Shown: positions 35,185 through 48,176 of the stretch, in pieces
How the letters are laid out: the number at the start of each line of letters is the position of its first letter
How positions within the stretch are numbered: the first letter of the stretch is position 1
Assembly (NCBI GenBank): GCA_011503125.2
Contig: WWBZ02000062.1
Span: 1,116,001 to 1,180,000, forward strand
From: Botryosphaeria dothidea
Lineage: Eukaryota; Ascomycota; Dothideomycetes; Botryosphaeriales; Botryosphaeriaceae
Direction of reading: 5' to 3'
DNA length: 64,000 nucleotides
Translations under genes and position numbers: made by a program
The notes under the pieces: model-generated
Told to the model about the DNA's origin: nothing
Seen by the model: the letters and a program-made list of their open reading frames with translations, nothing else
Databases searched by the model: none

Positions 35185-35891
35185 TGTAGCGCATTTGTGA
35201 CATTCCTCAGGCTAGAGGTGGTCAAGTGGCAAGGCTGGCTATTGGACCCAGGTGAATATACTATTTGTGTAATTAGTGGATATGTGCATTACAATGACAC
35301 TTTGCCTGTGTACCTGTACGTCAAAGTTTCATGGTCTGGCCAGGGTTCCGAAGTACTAAGCATCCCTGGTTTCCCCACTTCTTGATTTCGTTTTTGAAGG
35401 TAAAGTTGGATTAGGCTATGATTTTTCAAGCGACATACAGGAAGAACCGAGAGGCAGCCAGGCAGGCAGTGCTTATATTATATGCGGCCGGCAGATTCGG
35501 TGAATGCATGGCGTAAGCGGACCACTGGAAAGGCACATCGCAAGGCTCTCATCCGCGAGTGCGAGCAAGAGCTTCTGGGGATGTAACATGCGGTGAACCA
35601 AAAATGCGAAGAAAAAAATTGCCACGGGGCGGTCTTTCATTTGTTGGCGTGGTAACACAAGACTCGCGAGCGCCTCGCCTTGCAGGTTCAAATTCTTTGT
35701 CACACCAGAGCACAAATTTCCCATCGTAGGCGCTGCGTTTCTCTCCGCACAGGAGTCTGCCTTAAAAGCCTGACGAGGAATCAGAGTGAGGCTGCTCTCC
35801 CGACGATGCTTCCGGTCTACCAATAACAGATCTTCTCGAAGAACCAATCCAATTGCAGTTTAAACGCGTTCAAATAACTCTTGATTCCGAC
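35185..35891. other. Intergenic, 0.7 kb
   Basis: Upstream of the double-module gene on the left and of the small Cys-rich gene on the right. Nothing else supported. Confidence 0.4.
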
Positions 35892-36110
35892 ATGGCAGTC
35901 CAGCCATACGATATTGCCGCTGGACCAATCCCCATTCAACTGCCTGCCGGAAACGCCTATTACTGTTGCCAATGCGGGTACGGACCAAATTCTTACGCCG
36001 TTTATCCTTCCTGCGGCCTCTGCGGTATACAGGCGTGCAGAAATTGCATCTGGACCAATGGCTCCCGCTCGCACTACATGCAGCTGGAAAGACCTCAGAC
36101 AAGGGCTTGA
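35892..36110 (+). CDS. Small cysteine-rich (CxxC) hypothetical protein
   Basis: 72 residues from ATG 35892; an in-frame ATG at 35853 would add 13. Eight cysteines fall in the ordered pattern YYCCQCG, PSCGLCG, ACRNC, which looks like a zinc-binding knuckle of the kind found in short fungal proteins. No signal peptide or membrane segment, so a secreted effector is unlikely. It is intronless and stands alone at the edge of the gene desert. Function unknown; expression would confirm it is real. Confidence 0.55.
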   Translation: MAVQPYDIAAGPIPIQLPAGNAYYCCQCGYGPNSYAVYPSCGLCGIQACRNCIWTNGSRSHYMQLERPQTRA

Positions 36111-39100
36111 TTGAGCTCAACAGGTCTTGTTCTTCTATCGTTGAGGGAGCCACCGAGAAGCAATAGCTGGCTTCCTGATCTTTGAGATCAATTGGTAATG
36201 CGGGAAAATCAAGTCATTTATTTCCTCCAGAATTTGACCATCACTGTTTCTGATCCCCTCACGATTGTACATACTTTAGACACAAACGTACTACCGAGCC
36301 GTGCATCCCATGTGGTAAGAATAATATATTGACACTTAAAAGTAAGTTTCAACGTTTCGGTCGTTTTTAGAAGCACATTCCATTGATGCCAAGCACAGAA
36401 AATCTCTGCACAATGGAGCCGATTGACCATACTGAGATAAATCAACGCGAAGTCACATGTAGGGCTTGCCATCCGGCGCTAATAAAGCTGTGGATATGTC
36501 CTACTGATAAGTTCTTAATAATGGAAGTATATGCATCGATTCATGCTGCATGAAGTATTACATTGACGGGTCCAATTGACAGAGAAGCGCTTCATACTTT
36601 GTTCTCTCAAACTAGTCATTAAAAGAAGCATCTCGTGTCGTGAGAGTTGAGGGTTATCTCTATTATTGAGAGCACAGGTTTGGCTCTCGACTTAAAGCAG
36701 GAAGAAAATGTTAGCTCCTAATTTTCTGCTAATTGTATACTACCAGAGAGTCTAGTCTAAGGTCATTCCAACTTGCAGTTTGCAAATACCGCTTCCTCTG
36801 AGCGGCTATGTGAGGTGCACTCCATGTGTATCGAACAGCATCTTTATTGTTTTTGTTTTTCACATAAGTTTTATTTATTACACGTGACAGACACGCAACG
36901 TTATATCAACGTGTGAGCTATTTTTTCACATCATTCTTCGAGCAAATTACTCCAGCTTTGTTTGGCTAAATGAGAAGCATTCCACGTCATTTCGAAAGTC
37001 ACAACATGCTTTCGTGGCCAGAAGACATTCAGGTGATCAAGGGCGAGTCATCTCGGTCAAATCTCGAGTGTGTGGCCCCAGCGGCAGAGCATGTTCAACT
37101 AATAATGTCGACGCACGGGGCAGGTGTATTCGGAATTAGGTTGAATATACGCCATCTCCGCGCGAGCCCTTACTGACTCGAAGATGAACTTCCTGATAGC
37201 TGGCCTCTTGGCTCTACTGCGGCATTAAGACGTCATCCATCTTGATATGTTCTGGCCTAAAGACAGGTGGCTCAAAGACCACAGCCTGCAGATTCAGGAA
37301 AAATTCTGCCGGGAGGATGGAGAAGCAGCTGAAAGCGTTCCTATTCTACTCAAGATGCTCAAAACTCCCAGGTTCGAACCATCTCATTGAGAAAGAAATA
37401 CAGTACTCCCGCAGAAGCTTCTCGTTAACCTTCTTGAGCCGTCATCTGCTCACGGGTCTTGGGCTTATGTGGCACCATGAGGAGGGTTCCATCTCGGCTT
37501 TCCAGAACATCTGGAAAAGATTTGAAGAAGCCAAGCAGATTGCATGGAAAGCTCACCCTGCGTCAGCCATTCATCGTGGCTATACGAAAAGTAAGCATAA
37601 TATTTCTCCCGGCCAAAAATAAGAAGGAAGAACAGAGCCAAACGCATATGTGATGTGTCGCAAAACCCCTCTCACATTACTCAAGACTTCTCCCATGTCC
37701 CGGCCCTCATGTGATTATTGAAGTGTAACCATTGGTCACTTGAATTTCTACCCTCGGGCGAATCATGAAAGACATGTCACCGAGTCCGCGACGCCGTTGC
37801 CACATGTTCGTCCGATATCGATGATCGGCATGAAAACTTTCGAAGCCCAAACAACGGGCGTTGCTGAACCTGCAGTACACCCTTGCCGTGAAGCAAGAGA
37901 CGGAAGAACTGTGGACGGCATCCTTGGTTTCCGGAAGCTTTCCCTCGCAAGAAATGCGTCATCCGGCGCGTTGAATCATCGATGTGGTCCTCGATTCGAA
38001 CAACCTTGCTATTTCCGTCGCAGCCAGGCATCGCAAACGGCTCTTGCCTCCATCAGTGATCACAAGATCTAGGGAACGATAGGCAGCCCGTTTTCTGTAC
38101 ACATCACCAGATCCAGCAGAGCGGTCCCATCGCTGTGGCCGGGTGAGGCGGTCTCCGCCATATGGGTTATTCCTACGGCATGTTTTGGTTCGGATCCATT
38201 CTTAGCTTTTGCTTCATGTAGCCGAGAGAGGTATGATGCTCCTACACCTCGGCCATTCGCGATCCGCACTGTTCCGGACAGAAGCGGCGATATGCGGGGA
38301 AACTGATAACTTCTTTCATGGAACGAGCCGTGGGAAATCACAATTCCTGAACTTGCAGACTGTTAACCAATGACATTCGCAATATTTCACGTTCAATAAT
38401 GCTCAGATCTTGTAATTAAACTCTTGGTTGCATTTTGCCAGTCTCTGTAACGTATGTACATTTCAGCGTGCATACTTACTCGCCATAATTCGGCTACGCT
38501 ACAGCTCGAACTGCCGAAGGGCAGTCAAAGGCAAAATGAGGTGTTGATGAGCGTATTCTCCCTTACTGACACATGTACTGAAAGAGAGATCAACGAAGAA
38601 TTAGCAAACCAAGGCCGGCACTGATGCCGTCCCTCCATCCGCTGAAGGAGGACCAGAATACGAAGTTCACGTGCAGCTTGCAGATAGCGGACCTGTTAAA
38701 AGCAGAGAGCTAAAAACAAGAGAGCACCTTAAGCGCGTCTTCATTAAACATACGCTCGGCAAGCTCTGTGTATGCATGCAAAATCGGCACGGCACGGCGC
38801 GGAGCATGGGTCAACTCTTCAGCTCCCGTCCACCCCGCACGTAGTCCAGAGGTTGACTCGAGCTGACAGAGCATCGCGAGTGCGTCTTGCCGACGAGCCT
38901 TTCCCCTCTATTCATCATCACCTATAGCCACTCACTCAGCAGTTACGTGCCTCGCCAAGTCCGTCCGCCAGCAGGAAGGTTGACGGGTTAGCGTAGGGGT
39001 ATGTTGTACATGCATGCGGAGATGCTGGGTCGGATGCGAGGAGCCGAGTGACTTTTTTCTTTTATTGATTTCTTTAAGCTTGTGGTAAGTTTAAAGTAGG

Positions 39101-40017
39101 GTTGCGATTGCCGTGCTGCCGCCTGGGCTATGCTTGTTGCGCAGAGCGCAGATAAAACTTCTAAAGCCGAAAGATGCTGGACAATGACAGAACACCACGA
39201 AAAACTCACGAGAAGTAGACAACCATGCACGCGGAGACATCGGAAATCATCAGCAAGATTCCATCAGAGAAGTGAGTGTGAAGAGTAAAAAGCTTCTAGC
39301 ACCAATGATCAATTGCAAACGGAAAGGACACGATGGAATTCTTGAGGCTTTTGGATTACTGGTAAATGAAAAGCATGACAAGGCGCGAGTTCACCCGAAT
39401 CCTGGGAAGCTAGCAACGCCAGCGTCAACCAAAAACTTGACTGCACAAGGAAGAACCTCACGATAGTAAGAACGTGAGGCGTAAAGACCACGTCCGTCCG
39501 AAAACACTCGATGCCTCGGAAAGAGACCGAGTCCAGCAACCACGTACGGATGTCGTCCCAACACAGACCCATCAGATCGGGACCGGAGCAGCGACAATAC
39601 CAAGGTCAGGAAAAGACGGCGGCGCTACAGGGAATCCTTCCGACGCCTACCAATCTCCATCCGGCGCATCCTACTCGATTAGTACGATGACAGCCTGCCA
39701 GACCACTGTCTTGGGTTCTGCCGAAAAAAAAAAACCAGACCCCACACTACTACCCACCAACACCATGATACCGCGGCATTTTGTCCGTCCGCGCCGTTGG
39801 AGGTCTGGAATGCAACGTGTGGCATATCACTATTTTCTTTTTCCCGTTCCCGTCATGAAGCCGAAACGTGACGATCCTCCGCCATTCCTTCGCGCGGGCG
39901 TGTCTTGGCCTAGCTTGTTGGAGGTGACCTGCCGTGCTTGTCTAGACGCATTGCGGACGCGCTAATGTAGTCGCGTCGATGATGGTAGCAGCGCGCGGGC
40001 GCGCGGAAGATAGATAG

Positions 40018-40045
40018 CAACAACAACAACAATAATAATAATAAA
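40018..40045. repeat. Compound (CAA)n(TAA)n microsatellite
   Basis: About five CAA/ACA units followed by about five AAT units. Confidence 0.9.
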
Positions 40046-41937
40046 CCAACGCTACGTTCGTAGTCCCAGATTACCCGGCGCGACGCGTTGACGCGTTGAG
40101 AGGAGAAAGCACTGACGGGCGAAGGGGGAAGGGGAAACAGGCACCAACCTTGTAAGTAGCTCCCGTCTCCAGGGAGTGACAAGGACAAGGCCGCATGAAC
40201 ACCCCTTCTCCTCGGTAGGGGCAGTCGGCAGCGGGAAGGATGCTAAGATGAGTGGTGCGTGCGTCACGCGTTGAGGTCTGTATCTTTGTAACACGGATCG
40301 GTTGAGATACACTGAAGATAGGCTCCAAGCTATCTGGATTGAATAACAGGAATGACCGGATGTAAGAGAGTCGTCGAGTTGCTGGTAGCTTTCAGGCCGG
40401 TACGGATTACGTCGAGAAAAGCTCAAGATTTGCGTGCCGTGTCTTCCAAACCACCAAAGAAAAGATTGGGATGCACGCAATGACTGCTCGGTGGTTCAAG
40501 AGCCTGGCACTTGGGCAAACCCACCGGACCAGCGACTAACAATAAAGCTTCTTGTGCTAGCTGCACATGAGTATGGTTAGCTGGTGCTTCTCAGACCATG
40601 AAAGGAAAAAGCAGTAGCGTAGACACGGCTGGATGGTGTGGTACAGCACAGGAAAGGATTGCTAGGAGCTATGCACCCATTCGGGAGGGCCCGCCGTGGC
40701 TTCTTCCTACGTTCCCACTGGCTAAGTTTTCGTGAAACTGGGGAAAGGGGGTTGCGACGGGAAGAGTTTCAGGAATTCGGGTGAAGGAAAAAGCTTAAAA
40801 AAATAAAAGGCGAGGAAAAGAAAGGAATGGTCGCGCCTTCGCGCCTTAAAACAAGTGGATTATTGCCGGCGTGGACCGTGACGTGATCTGGTGTTTCGTG
40901 CTCGAGATGCGCTAAAGGATTTCTGTGAGTAGTTACACTATCATGAAGAGAGATAGGGAGTGCTCGAAACTCACACCCCACATAGGAGGCGGATGGCTTG
41001 TTCCGAATGGTTCATCGAGGCTCTGGATTGTGGTGTTCGTGTGGCGCGGCGGATCTCGGTGATCAAACAACGCCTCAGCAAGCGCCCACATGCTCTGATC
41101 AATTCCCCCCTTCCCCCTTCTTCACGGAGAAGCGCCGCGCGCGCCGAAGCCCTTTTCTCCATAAGCCGGATTCCTTCAAGCCATGATCTGCCTTGCATCC
41201 GGCGTTGTGGCTGCAGGATGATGAGGATGACAACGCCTCTCCCAACGCCATCGCAGATCGCAGGGAAAAAGGGTCTCCGGCGACGTTTCGTGCAGAGAGG
41301 CGCCGTTTTCGCGCCGCCGAACGACCGTAGTGTACCAGACTCGGGGCAGCACATTCTAGAATGATGATTTCGGGTCGGACAATTGGTCGAGGAATACGAC
41401 GGCGTGAAGGGGCCTGCGCGTTCGGCATCCATCGCTCAGGAGTGACTTTGGCCATGCTCTCGATTCATTTCGGCAACCTCAGTCCCAGCGTCCCGCGTTT
41501 GATGATGGGCCTGACTGTGCGATGTACGCCTGACCCATCAGAATCTCGACGGACGCCTGGGGTGTGTTCCTATCGGAGCTGCGAGTGCAAGAATAGCGAG
41601 CGGAGCGGACGAAGTACAAAAAAGGCCATGGTTTTGATGATGATCAGAGGCGCTGCAGCCGATTATAGCGATGCTTTGCGTGTCGTAGCGGGGACCCTGT
41701 TTCTGCTTTCTCTCCCCACCGTCGTACGCGTGCGGGCGAGGAAACATGTCCAGAGAGCTCGCTCGCTGCCAATAAGACGAATCTCCGGCGGGGTGTTCGG
41801 TGATGGCTCTCGCTTGCTTTGACGAGTAACAATATGGCATGCAGCCCTGGCGATATTGCACGACAGAAAAACCCGCCGAGACAGACCCGGGCCGCCGCAC
41901 GACACGGAACTGGCAGCGGGGGCATTGCTGCATGTCG

Positions 41938-41951
41938 CGCGCGCGCGCGCT
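41938..41951. repeat. (CG)n run
   Basis: Alternating CG for about 14 bases. Its survival argues that this stretch is not under strong CpG decay. Confidence 0.85.
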
Positions 41952-44900
41952 TAAGGCTGCAGCATGATGCTGCCTCTCTTCCACTCGCCAGCAATGCGTC
42001 ATGCACCGAGACCCGGAACCGGAGCCAGCGACCGACTCTGCCGTTCTCGGGCCCATCCGATCCGACTCGCATCCCGCCCGAGGACCCCCCAGCAGTTGTA
42101 TAGGCCGGGCCTGCCATTAGCATAGCGCTTCCTGCAGCAGTGCCCACCCCGCCGGACACCATTTTCCTTCGTGCGTGCCGTCTCCCCTTCGAGCTGCCTC
42201 TGCAGCGCGCTGCCTCGCCCAATCGATCCAGTCGCTCTGCGCCCTCTCGAAAATCGTCTTGCTGAAAAGAGCAACGCCGAAGCTCCGCAGCACCGAACCG
42301 GCTTAGGGCCGTGTGCTGCAGACGTCCGCCAGTGCACCCCGCGCCCGACTCTCAATTTTTAGACTGCGCGGCGGCCACCGTTGACCGGTCGCCTGATGGA
42401 CGGCCAGCCGAACCGACCACACAATACTATTGTATGTATGTATATCGCGCTCCGCTATCGAAGCTTACGCGCGCCCCGTCGCAGCCGGACATCAGCTTCT
42501 CCTTGTCTCCGCCGCGTGCTTGGACGACGTGGGATCGAAAGGTGGGGTCTACACGTGCGGTTCCGTCGACGCCGACGCTGCCATTGCCACTGCATGCTCA
42601 AAGGCCGTTTGTGAAGCACTGCCCGGACCGCCGGCTGAGCGCGCCGCGTATCAAGGTGGGGGAACGGAGCCGTTGTGGTTCTCTGCCCTCCTCGCACGTG
42701 AAAGCCGCTGCCATGTGAGGCGCCAACATGTGCCACGTTTGCGCTTGGACGCTGCGCGGTGGATCAGTGGGTTAGGGAGGTTGGTCTCGACTGCGCATTG
42801 CTGTTTGCTGATGAAAACGATAATAATGACGCAGTATATGTGAAATCGAGATTGGAACGATAGAAGCCGTATGCGGTTGTGAGAAGACGTGCAAGATATC
42901 AGAATAAAAAGGCGCGGGGAAACGTATACGAGAAAGAGCCGCGCCGGTCAGCGATCTCCAAATAACGGGCGTAAGCTGACTAAAGAACGCGAGTCCAAGG
43001 GCAGAATGTTGCGTATAAACGATGTAGGCGTGTGAATGCCCTTTGAGTGGAGTGCTCACTGAGCGAGCAGAGCGGTTTCTTCACGCAGCGCCCTGGCCAG
43101 TTGCATGAAATCTGGGAGCACTCACTAGTTTCGAGATTGACAGTCTGGACGCGCAGCTGAAGGTCACCGCCCGCACTCAGGCCTACCTGCAGTTTTCACT
43201 ACACCATTTTGAAGCATGCTGCAAGACGTCCGCACACCACTATCGGCGTAGCATGCTCTCCCACATGACAAGCTCAGCGACGAGCTGCGGGGAACCGTAT
43301 TCCCGTCCCCAAGGCCCAAGGCCCAGGCAAGGCCTTCACACCTTTCTCGCTGCAGATTCTCCACCGGCGCCATTGGCGTTGGTCTCCGGATCAGCGCGAC
43401 CGAGCGGCACGGTCTTGGCGTCGGTGGTTCGTCCGGCCGTTTGGGTATCGACGACATGGTGCGCTATAGGCCAGCGCGCTCTCACCACCAGGCCAGTCCG
43501 CAAAAGCATTCGCTAGGAGGAACTACGCATCGCAGTAATTGCTCTTCAGGGCGTGGGAGCGCGCAGCAACTGCCGAAGTGAGGCGGGCGGTCGAGCTAGC
43601 GGCGGATAGAAGCGATTTGAGCAGCTCCGGCGCAACGGTATTGAGCGAGTCGCGCCGCGCCGTTTGAGGTGGTGCGAAGCGGAAAGGTGGTGGGCAGATC
43701 GTTGCCTGCAAGACGGCTGAAAGCTGGACGTGTGCGTGCCTGGAATGAGGAGGACGGCACTCCGTAGTGCGGTGCCAGCAGCGCGCCTGAACCTAAATGT
43801 CAGTCTCGGGGCTCACGGGACATGATGCGCAGCTATCCCCAAGACGCGCATAGCGTCCGGTGTTGACATCTCGATGCCCTGGCCCCAAGGGTCGCCGCCA
43901 AGTCTGAACAAGAAGGTGCGCCGCGTGCAATTGCCAGGGAATATGCAAAAGGCTGAGATCTTCAGGGATTGCGCGCGTTCAGAGGGGGCGCAAGCGAGAC
44001 GCCCGAGATTGCGAATCAGATATGGCGCTCCAGGCGCGATCCGTTCAGGTCGCTGACAAGCGCCTGGACCACCAACATTGAGACACTGCAAGCTACTCGA
44101 CACCTCAAATAGCCGTTGCGTTGGTTGACCGCGGGGATCCTCGCTGCGATTCAATATCTGTTGGTGTCCAGCACACCGGCTGGTTGGGACGCTGATCTGT
44201 CTGGGTCTTCCCCACGAAAGATAGCTGGCCGGCGCGGAGAGCCAGGAAGCTAATCGTGTAAATTCATTTCGTAAATGGGATGAAATGAGCACACGACTCT
44301 GAAGGATTCGCCAAGCAGGGAAGAAGAAGTGCTGCCATAATTCAGACGCCATCATTGAAGGAAAACCGTTGCCGCGCACTCTGCATGAGTCGCATCCCCG
44401 GCATTTGCCTTTTTGACTGTGAAGCTCCCACACTCCGATAACTGCAGAATGAAACATGAGGAATAAGAAAAAGTCGGGGCGAATGAGGATGGTGTGATTA
44501 GTGAGGCGTAGAAAAGAAGAGTACGACCTATACGAAGCGGCGTTCATGCTGCCGAATGCATCTTCTTTTTCGCTCTAAGGGCGACAGTCGATAGTCCGTC
44601 GACCGAAGTTCACGCGCCACCAGACGAGCATCCCTTGTCTTGGAGATGGTGTCGTTGGGCAAAAGAAGTAATTGAGACTTTGACTGGAAAAAGAGAAATC
44701 CGCTTACGAGCAATGTTGGCGGGGAAGGAGATTCCAAATACAGAAGCGACTCTGAAGATTTGCAGAGTCGATAAATCCAAAGGAGCTTTGCCTATAGCAA
44801 GGATAGAGCATGCGCTCCGAAGGGCTCTGCTGCAGGTTAACGTTGCAAATCAGGCACATCCGACGGCGACATCCCGTCGCTTTTTTAACTTGGGGCGGGA

Positions 44901-47198
44901 GAGAAAAGGGTTGCAAGCAGCGATGTCCCTTTCTGAGGCAACGGGTAGGCAGTCGGGCAGTGTTACGGCCATGCGCGTTGAGCTCCACGTATCCCCACAG
45001 TTACAGCTGGCATTGACCCGCCAAAGATCTTTGTCGTGGAGGGGAAGTAGTTCCGCAGGCGTCGACACTCCGGGCCCTCCGGTTTTTGCGCTCAGAGCAA
45101 CCGTGGTTTTGAAGGTGGGCCCTCCCCATCTCGGGTCGGCGGCGGCGACGCTCGTGAACCGGGCAGACAGGTCCGGATTGCGCAGCCCTCATCAAAGCGT
45201 GGTCGCCAATAGCAGCACCGCAAATTCATCTGCTCTTTAACAAGTGACGACGCTCGGCAGCGTGCGAATACGAGCGAGATTGACATTTGATGCACCGGGG
45301 AACAGGAATATCTGCGCCTGGGCGAGGGGAAGCCCGGGATACCAACGATCACTACCAGTCCATCGGTGGAAGCGAGCTGCGCCTTTTTGCTTTTTTGCAC
45401 CTTGACTTTGGCTGCTGAAATTTGGAAGGGTTCGATGTGCAAAAGCAAGCCCAAAAATTCTACGATCAGACTCGGCTCCGAAGATAAGATCTTGATACGT
45501 AACTTTTCGGCGGCCGGCACGAAGGGCGACGGACGATCGAACCTGCGCAGTCAAGGGTCAGTCACCTCGCGTGGCACAGCAACCACTGCCTGAGCGATCT
45601 CGGGGTGGACTGGGCGGGGCATGGAGTGGAGAGGCGAAAGGCCGGTGAGAGATCATCCCAGGCCCTAGTGCCAATCTGCGCGGCCGCGCCAGACAGTGTG
45701 CAGTCCACGGGCATGTCGCAGTCGCGGCGCGTCCAGGAAAAAGCCTGAGCAGTGCACGTCGAGGGGAAACAGGCGGTGATGTCAGGCCTATTTTTGAGCT
45801 GCAGGCATGCTGCAGGAACCAAACAGGAGATGCGGATGCGCGGGAGGCATGCGCACTGGCCACGCGGGTCCAGTGCAGTGCAGTCGTCGCGCAACATGAC
45901 ACGAAGCTTCTTGCGACGAGTTTTTTCGCGGTGCCTGCGAGAGCTGCATGCACGGCGGCCATTTTCGGTGGGCTGAGAAAGGTCGCTGCCGAATGTTACG
46001 CGAATCTCGCGCGTTACACAAGACTATTCACTTACCGGTCGGAGCGGATGGGCTGCCGACTCGGGATGCTGAAGACCGGTCCTCTCGTACTCGACCGCGA
46101 GCCGTGTGCCGCGATTGGCCAGCATTTGTGAAATTCAGCGGGGAGAAAAGCAACGGTTGGCTAGGGAAAAGCTGAGACGCCGCTGAGGCAGCGAGGCTGC
46201 GGAGAGAAAAAGGGCCCAGGGCTTTCTTTTTCTCCGGCGACGATCGGTGGCTAGAGCTTGTCGTCGGCGTCGGCGCGCCTGAAACGATAGTCTAGAGCTG
46301 CTCAGTCCTGGCGGCGGTGCTCAGAGCAGCGGTTCATCCGGCAGCAACTCGCAGGGCCCGGAAGCAGCTCCCAGGGTCGCCGTTGCACGGCATGCATGGC
46401 CGTCGCGTGGCTTTATTTGGACGGCAAGCGGCAGTGCGCACAAGACATCGATGATGGTGCTGCAGCGTCAGCAACGGGACCGCCAGAGCCTCCGCTGCGC
46501 TACCTACCTTGCCCGCACGGGACGGGGTCGACGTCGAGGTACGTACAGATGGCGTCGAGGTTTCGGGGTCGAGGCAGGTGGCAGGCGTCAGTCGCGTGAG
46601 AATAGCAGCGGCACGTCGCAGCAGCGCGGGAGCGAAACAATACTCGACAAGCATGATGACAGCGATGACAGCGGCGGGCTGGATGGGGGCCTCACAGCGG
46701 CTGTGTTTCAACGCAGGGCCGTTGTTTTCTGGCGGCCGCTGAAACGCGCAAACATGCTGTCTTGGCCGCGGCCTCTTCTGCGGCCGGCGAGCGACCTTTC
46801 CTCTGCCCGCCGGGATCGACAGGCTCCATAAGACTTCCCCCGCTCAGCGGGCCTCGGCCGCGTCGACTGTTTCGAGGCGCGCTTGATGAGCACAGAGGCG
46901 CGTCGTGGGCCGCGGCCGACACGAGCAGCTCCAGCACCGGCACCTGGGCAGGCCCCTGCGCGCGCCCTCCGCCGAGCTGCATCCTGCACCGCCAGGGGTG
47001 CTGGTCCCTGATTCGCCCAGGCATCGCGGGCTCGAGGTGACGTTTGAGGTTGAGCGGGCACGTCGCGCATAAGGTAGAAGAGGCGGCGGCGCGCGCTTGC
47101 GGGGAGCAGCAGGCAAGCAGACAGGCGGATGAGCGAGGCACAATCAGCTGCTGATGAAAGGGCCAGCGATAGGGCGCGTGGGTGGTGCGGGTGCTGTA

Positions 47199-47280
47199 CG
47201 GGCGTGGGCGCGGGCATGGGCCTGGGCGTGGGTGAGGGCGCGGGCGTGCTTGGGCGTGGACGCGGACGCGGACTGCGGGC
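47199..47280. repeat. Degenerate GGGCGY hexamer array
   Basis: Repeated GGGCGT/GGGCGC/GGGCAT hexamers over about 80 bases, 0.9-1.0 kb before the CRIB-protein start. It is strongly G-rich on the plus strand and could form G-rich structures or be a promoter element. Confidence 0.65.
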
Positions 47281-48176
47281 TGGTGAAGGGAAAGTGGGCG
47301 GACTGGTGTGCCGGCGCTGTTGCTGGGCTGAACCTGAACCTCAGGCTTCGGGGCACTGGCGCACGCACCCCTGCACGCAAATTGCGGAACCACAACGGCG
47401 GATGCGGCATTGTGCCTCTGCCCTCCCCTTGGCCGCCGCTGCACGGGCTGCGCTTGTTGTCAGACGATGCACCCCCCGTCGGCCGCCCGAATCGTGGGCT
47501 GCATGCCGGCCGGTCCCTGTCGCGCGTGCGCAGGCTGCGTCTTCTCCACCTGCGTGCTCGCCCACAGCTCCGTGCCTTAGGCGCAGTGTCACAGATCTGC
47601 AGTGCCACGAGAATCGCCGCTTGCCGTATACATTTGCGCCTGTCCTGCCCCTTCCAGGCCCCGTGCTCCCGCCGGCTCTCAGTCTCTCGTGGTGCGGCAC
47701 TGCCAGACTCTCCCAAAAGCCACCATTCAGCCCTCTTATACGCCTCATGGCTGCCGCTCTCTAGTATCCCCACTGCCAAAGTTTCGTTTCGCCCTCGCTC
47801 TTCTCCAATTCCGTCTGACGTAGGTGGAGGACCCGCCGCGAGGTACGTCGAGTGCTGCCCACGCTGCTGTTATTCTTTTCCTGTACATACTTGCAATCTG
47901 CCACCTCCTGAGCCTGCAGTCTTTGCGCTTGCTATCTTTGTCGCCTGAGATTGCCGACTGCTTGTCCAGCGCCCTGAGCTCCGTCCAACTAATTTCCCTC
48001 TAGCTGCCCTTAGCTTGCAATCCGTCGACCACCACGTCAACCCTCCGCCAATTCGATCTGCCGCCCCGCTAGCTCGCGAATCTCAGCGCCGCCTATTTGT
48101 TTACGCCTCCGGCCCTGCTGTCCTCCAGGACACAGTCGCTGCTGGCCAGCACCAACCACTAATTCTCTACCCTTCC

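Larger units (their letters stand above)
36111..48176. other. Gene-poor region, 12 kb
   Basis: No gene I can support on either strand. Roughly 36.1-39 kb is AT-richer with short frames only; 41-48 kb is GC-rich with many overlapping open frames, which is what high GC alone produces. The frames are rich in Arg, Pro, Ala and Ser in all phases and lack recognised domains, credible intron structures or signal peptides. No long terminal repeats, terminal inverted repeats, transposase or reverse-transcriptase motifs were seen. The right-hand 300 or so bases are the leader of the CRIB gene. Confidence 0.5.

Noticed and set aside
37365..37385. GGTTCGAACC palindrome, considered as a tRNA T loop
   Set aside because: The flanks do not form a T stem or acceptor stem.
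37242..37622. Plus-strand open frame of 126 residues
   Set aside because: Isolated, AT-rich context, no domain; too weak to call even as hypothetical.
39474..39965. Plus-strand open frame of 163 residues
   Set aside because: No domain, includes a run of A residues read as KKK, and no orthologue recognised.
43813..44547. Minus-strand open frame of 244 residues
   Set aside because: No recognisable domain, random-looking composition, rare single CxxC, and no supporting promoter or splice signals. Frames of this length occur by chance at this GC content.
46692..47948. Several overlapping open frames of 200-264 residues on both strands
   Set aside because: All are Arg/Pro/Ala-rich and overlap each other in a GC-rich, hexamer-repeat stretch upstream of the CRIB gene; none shows a domain.
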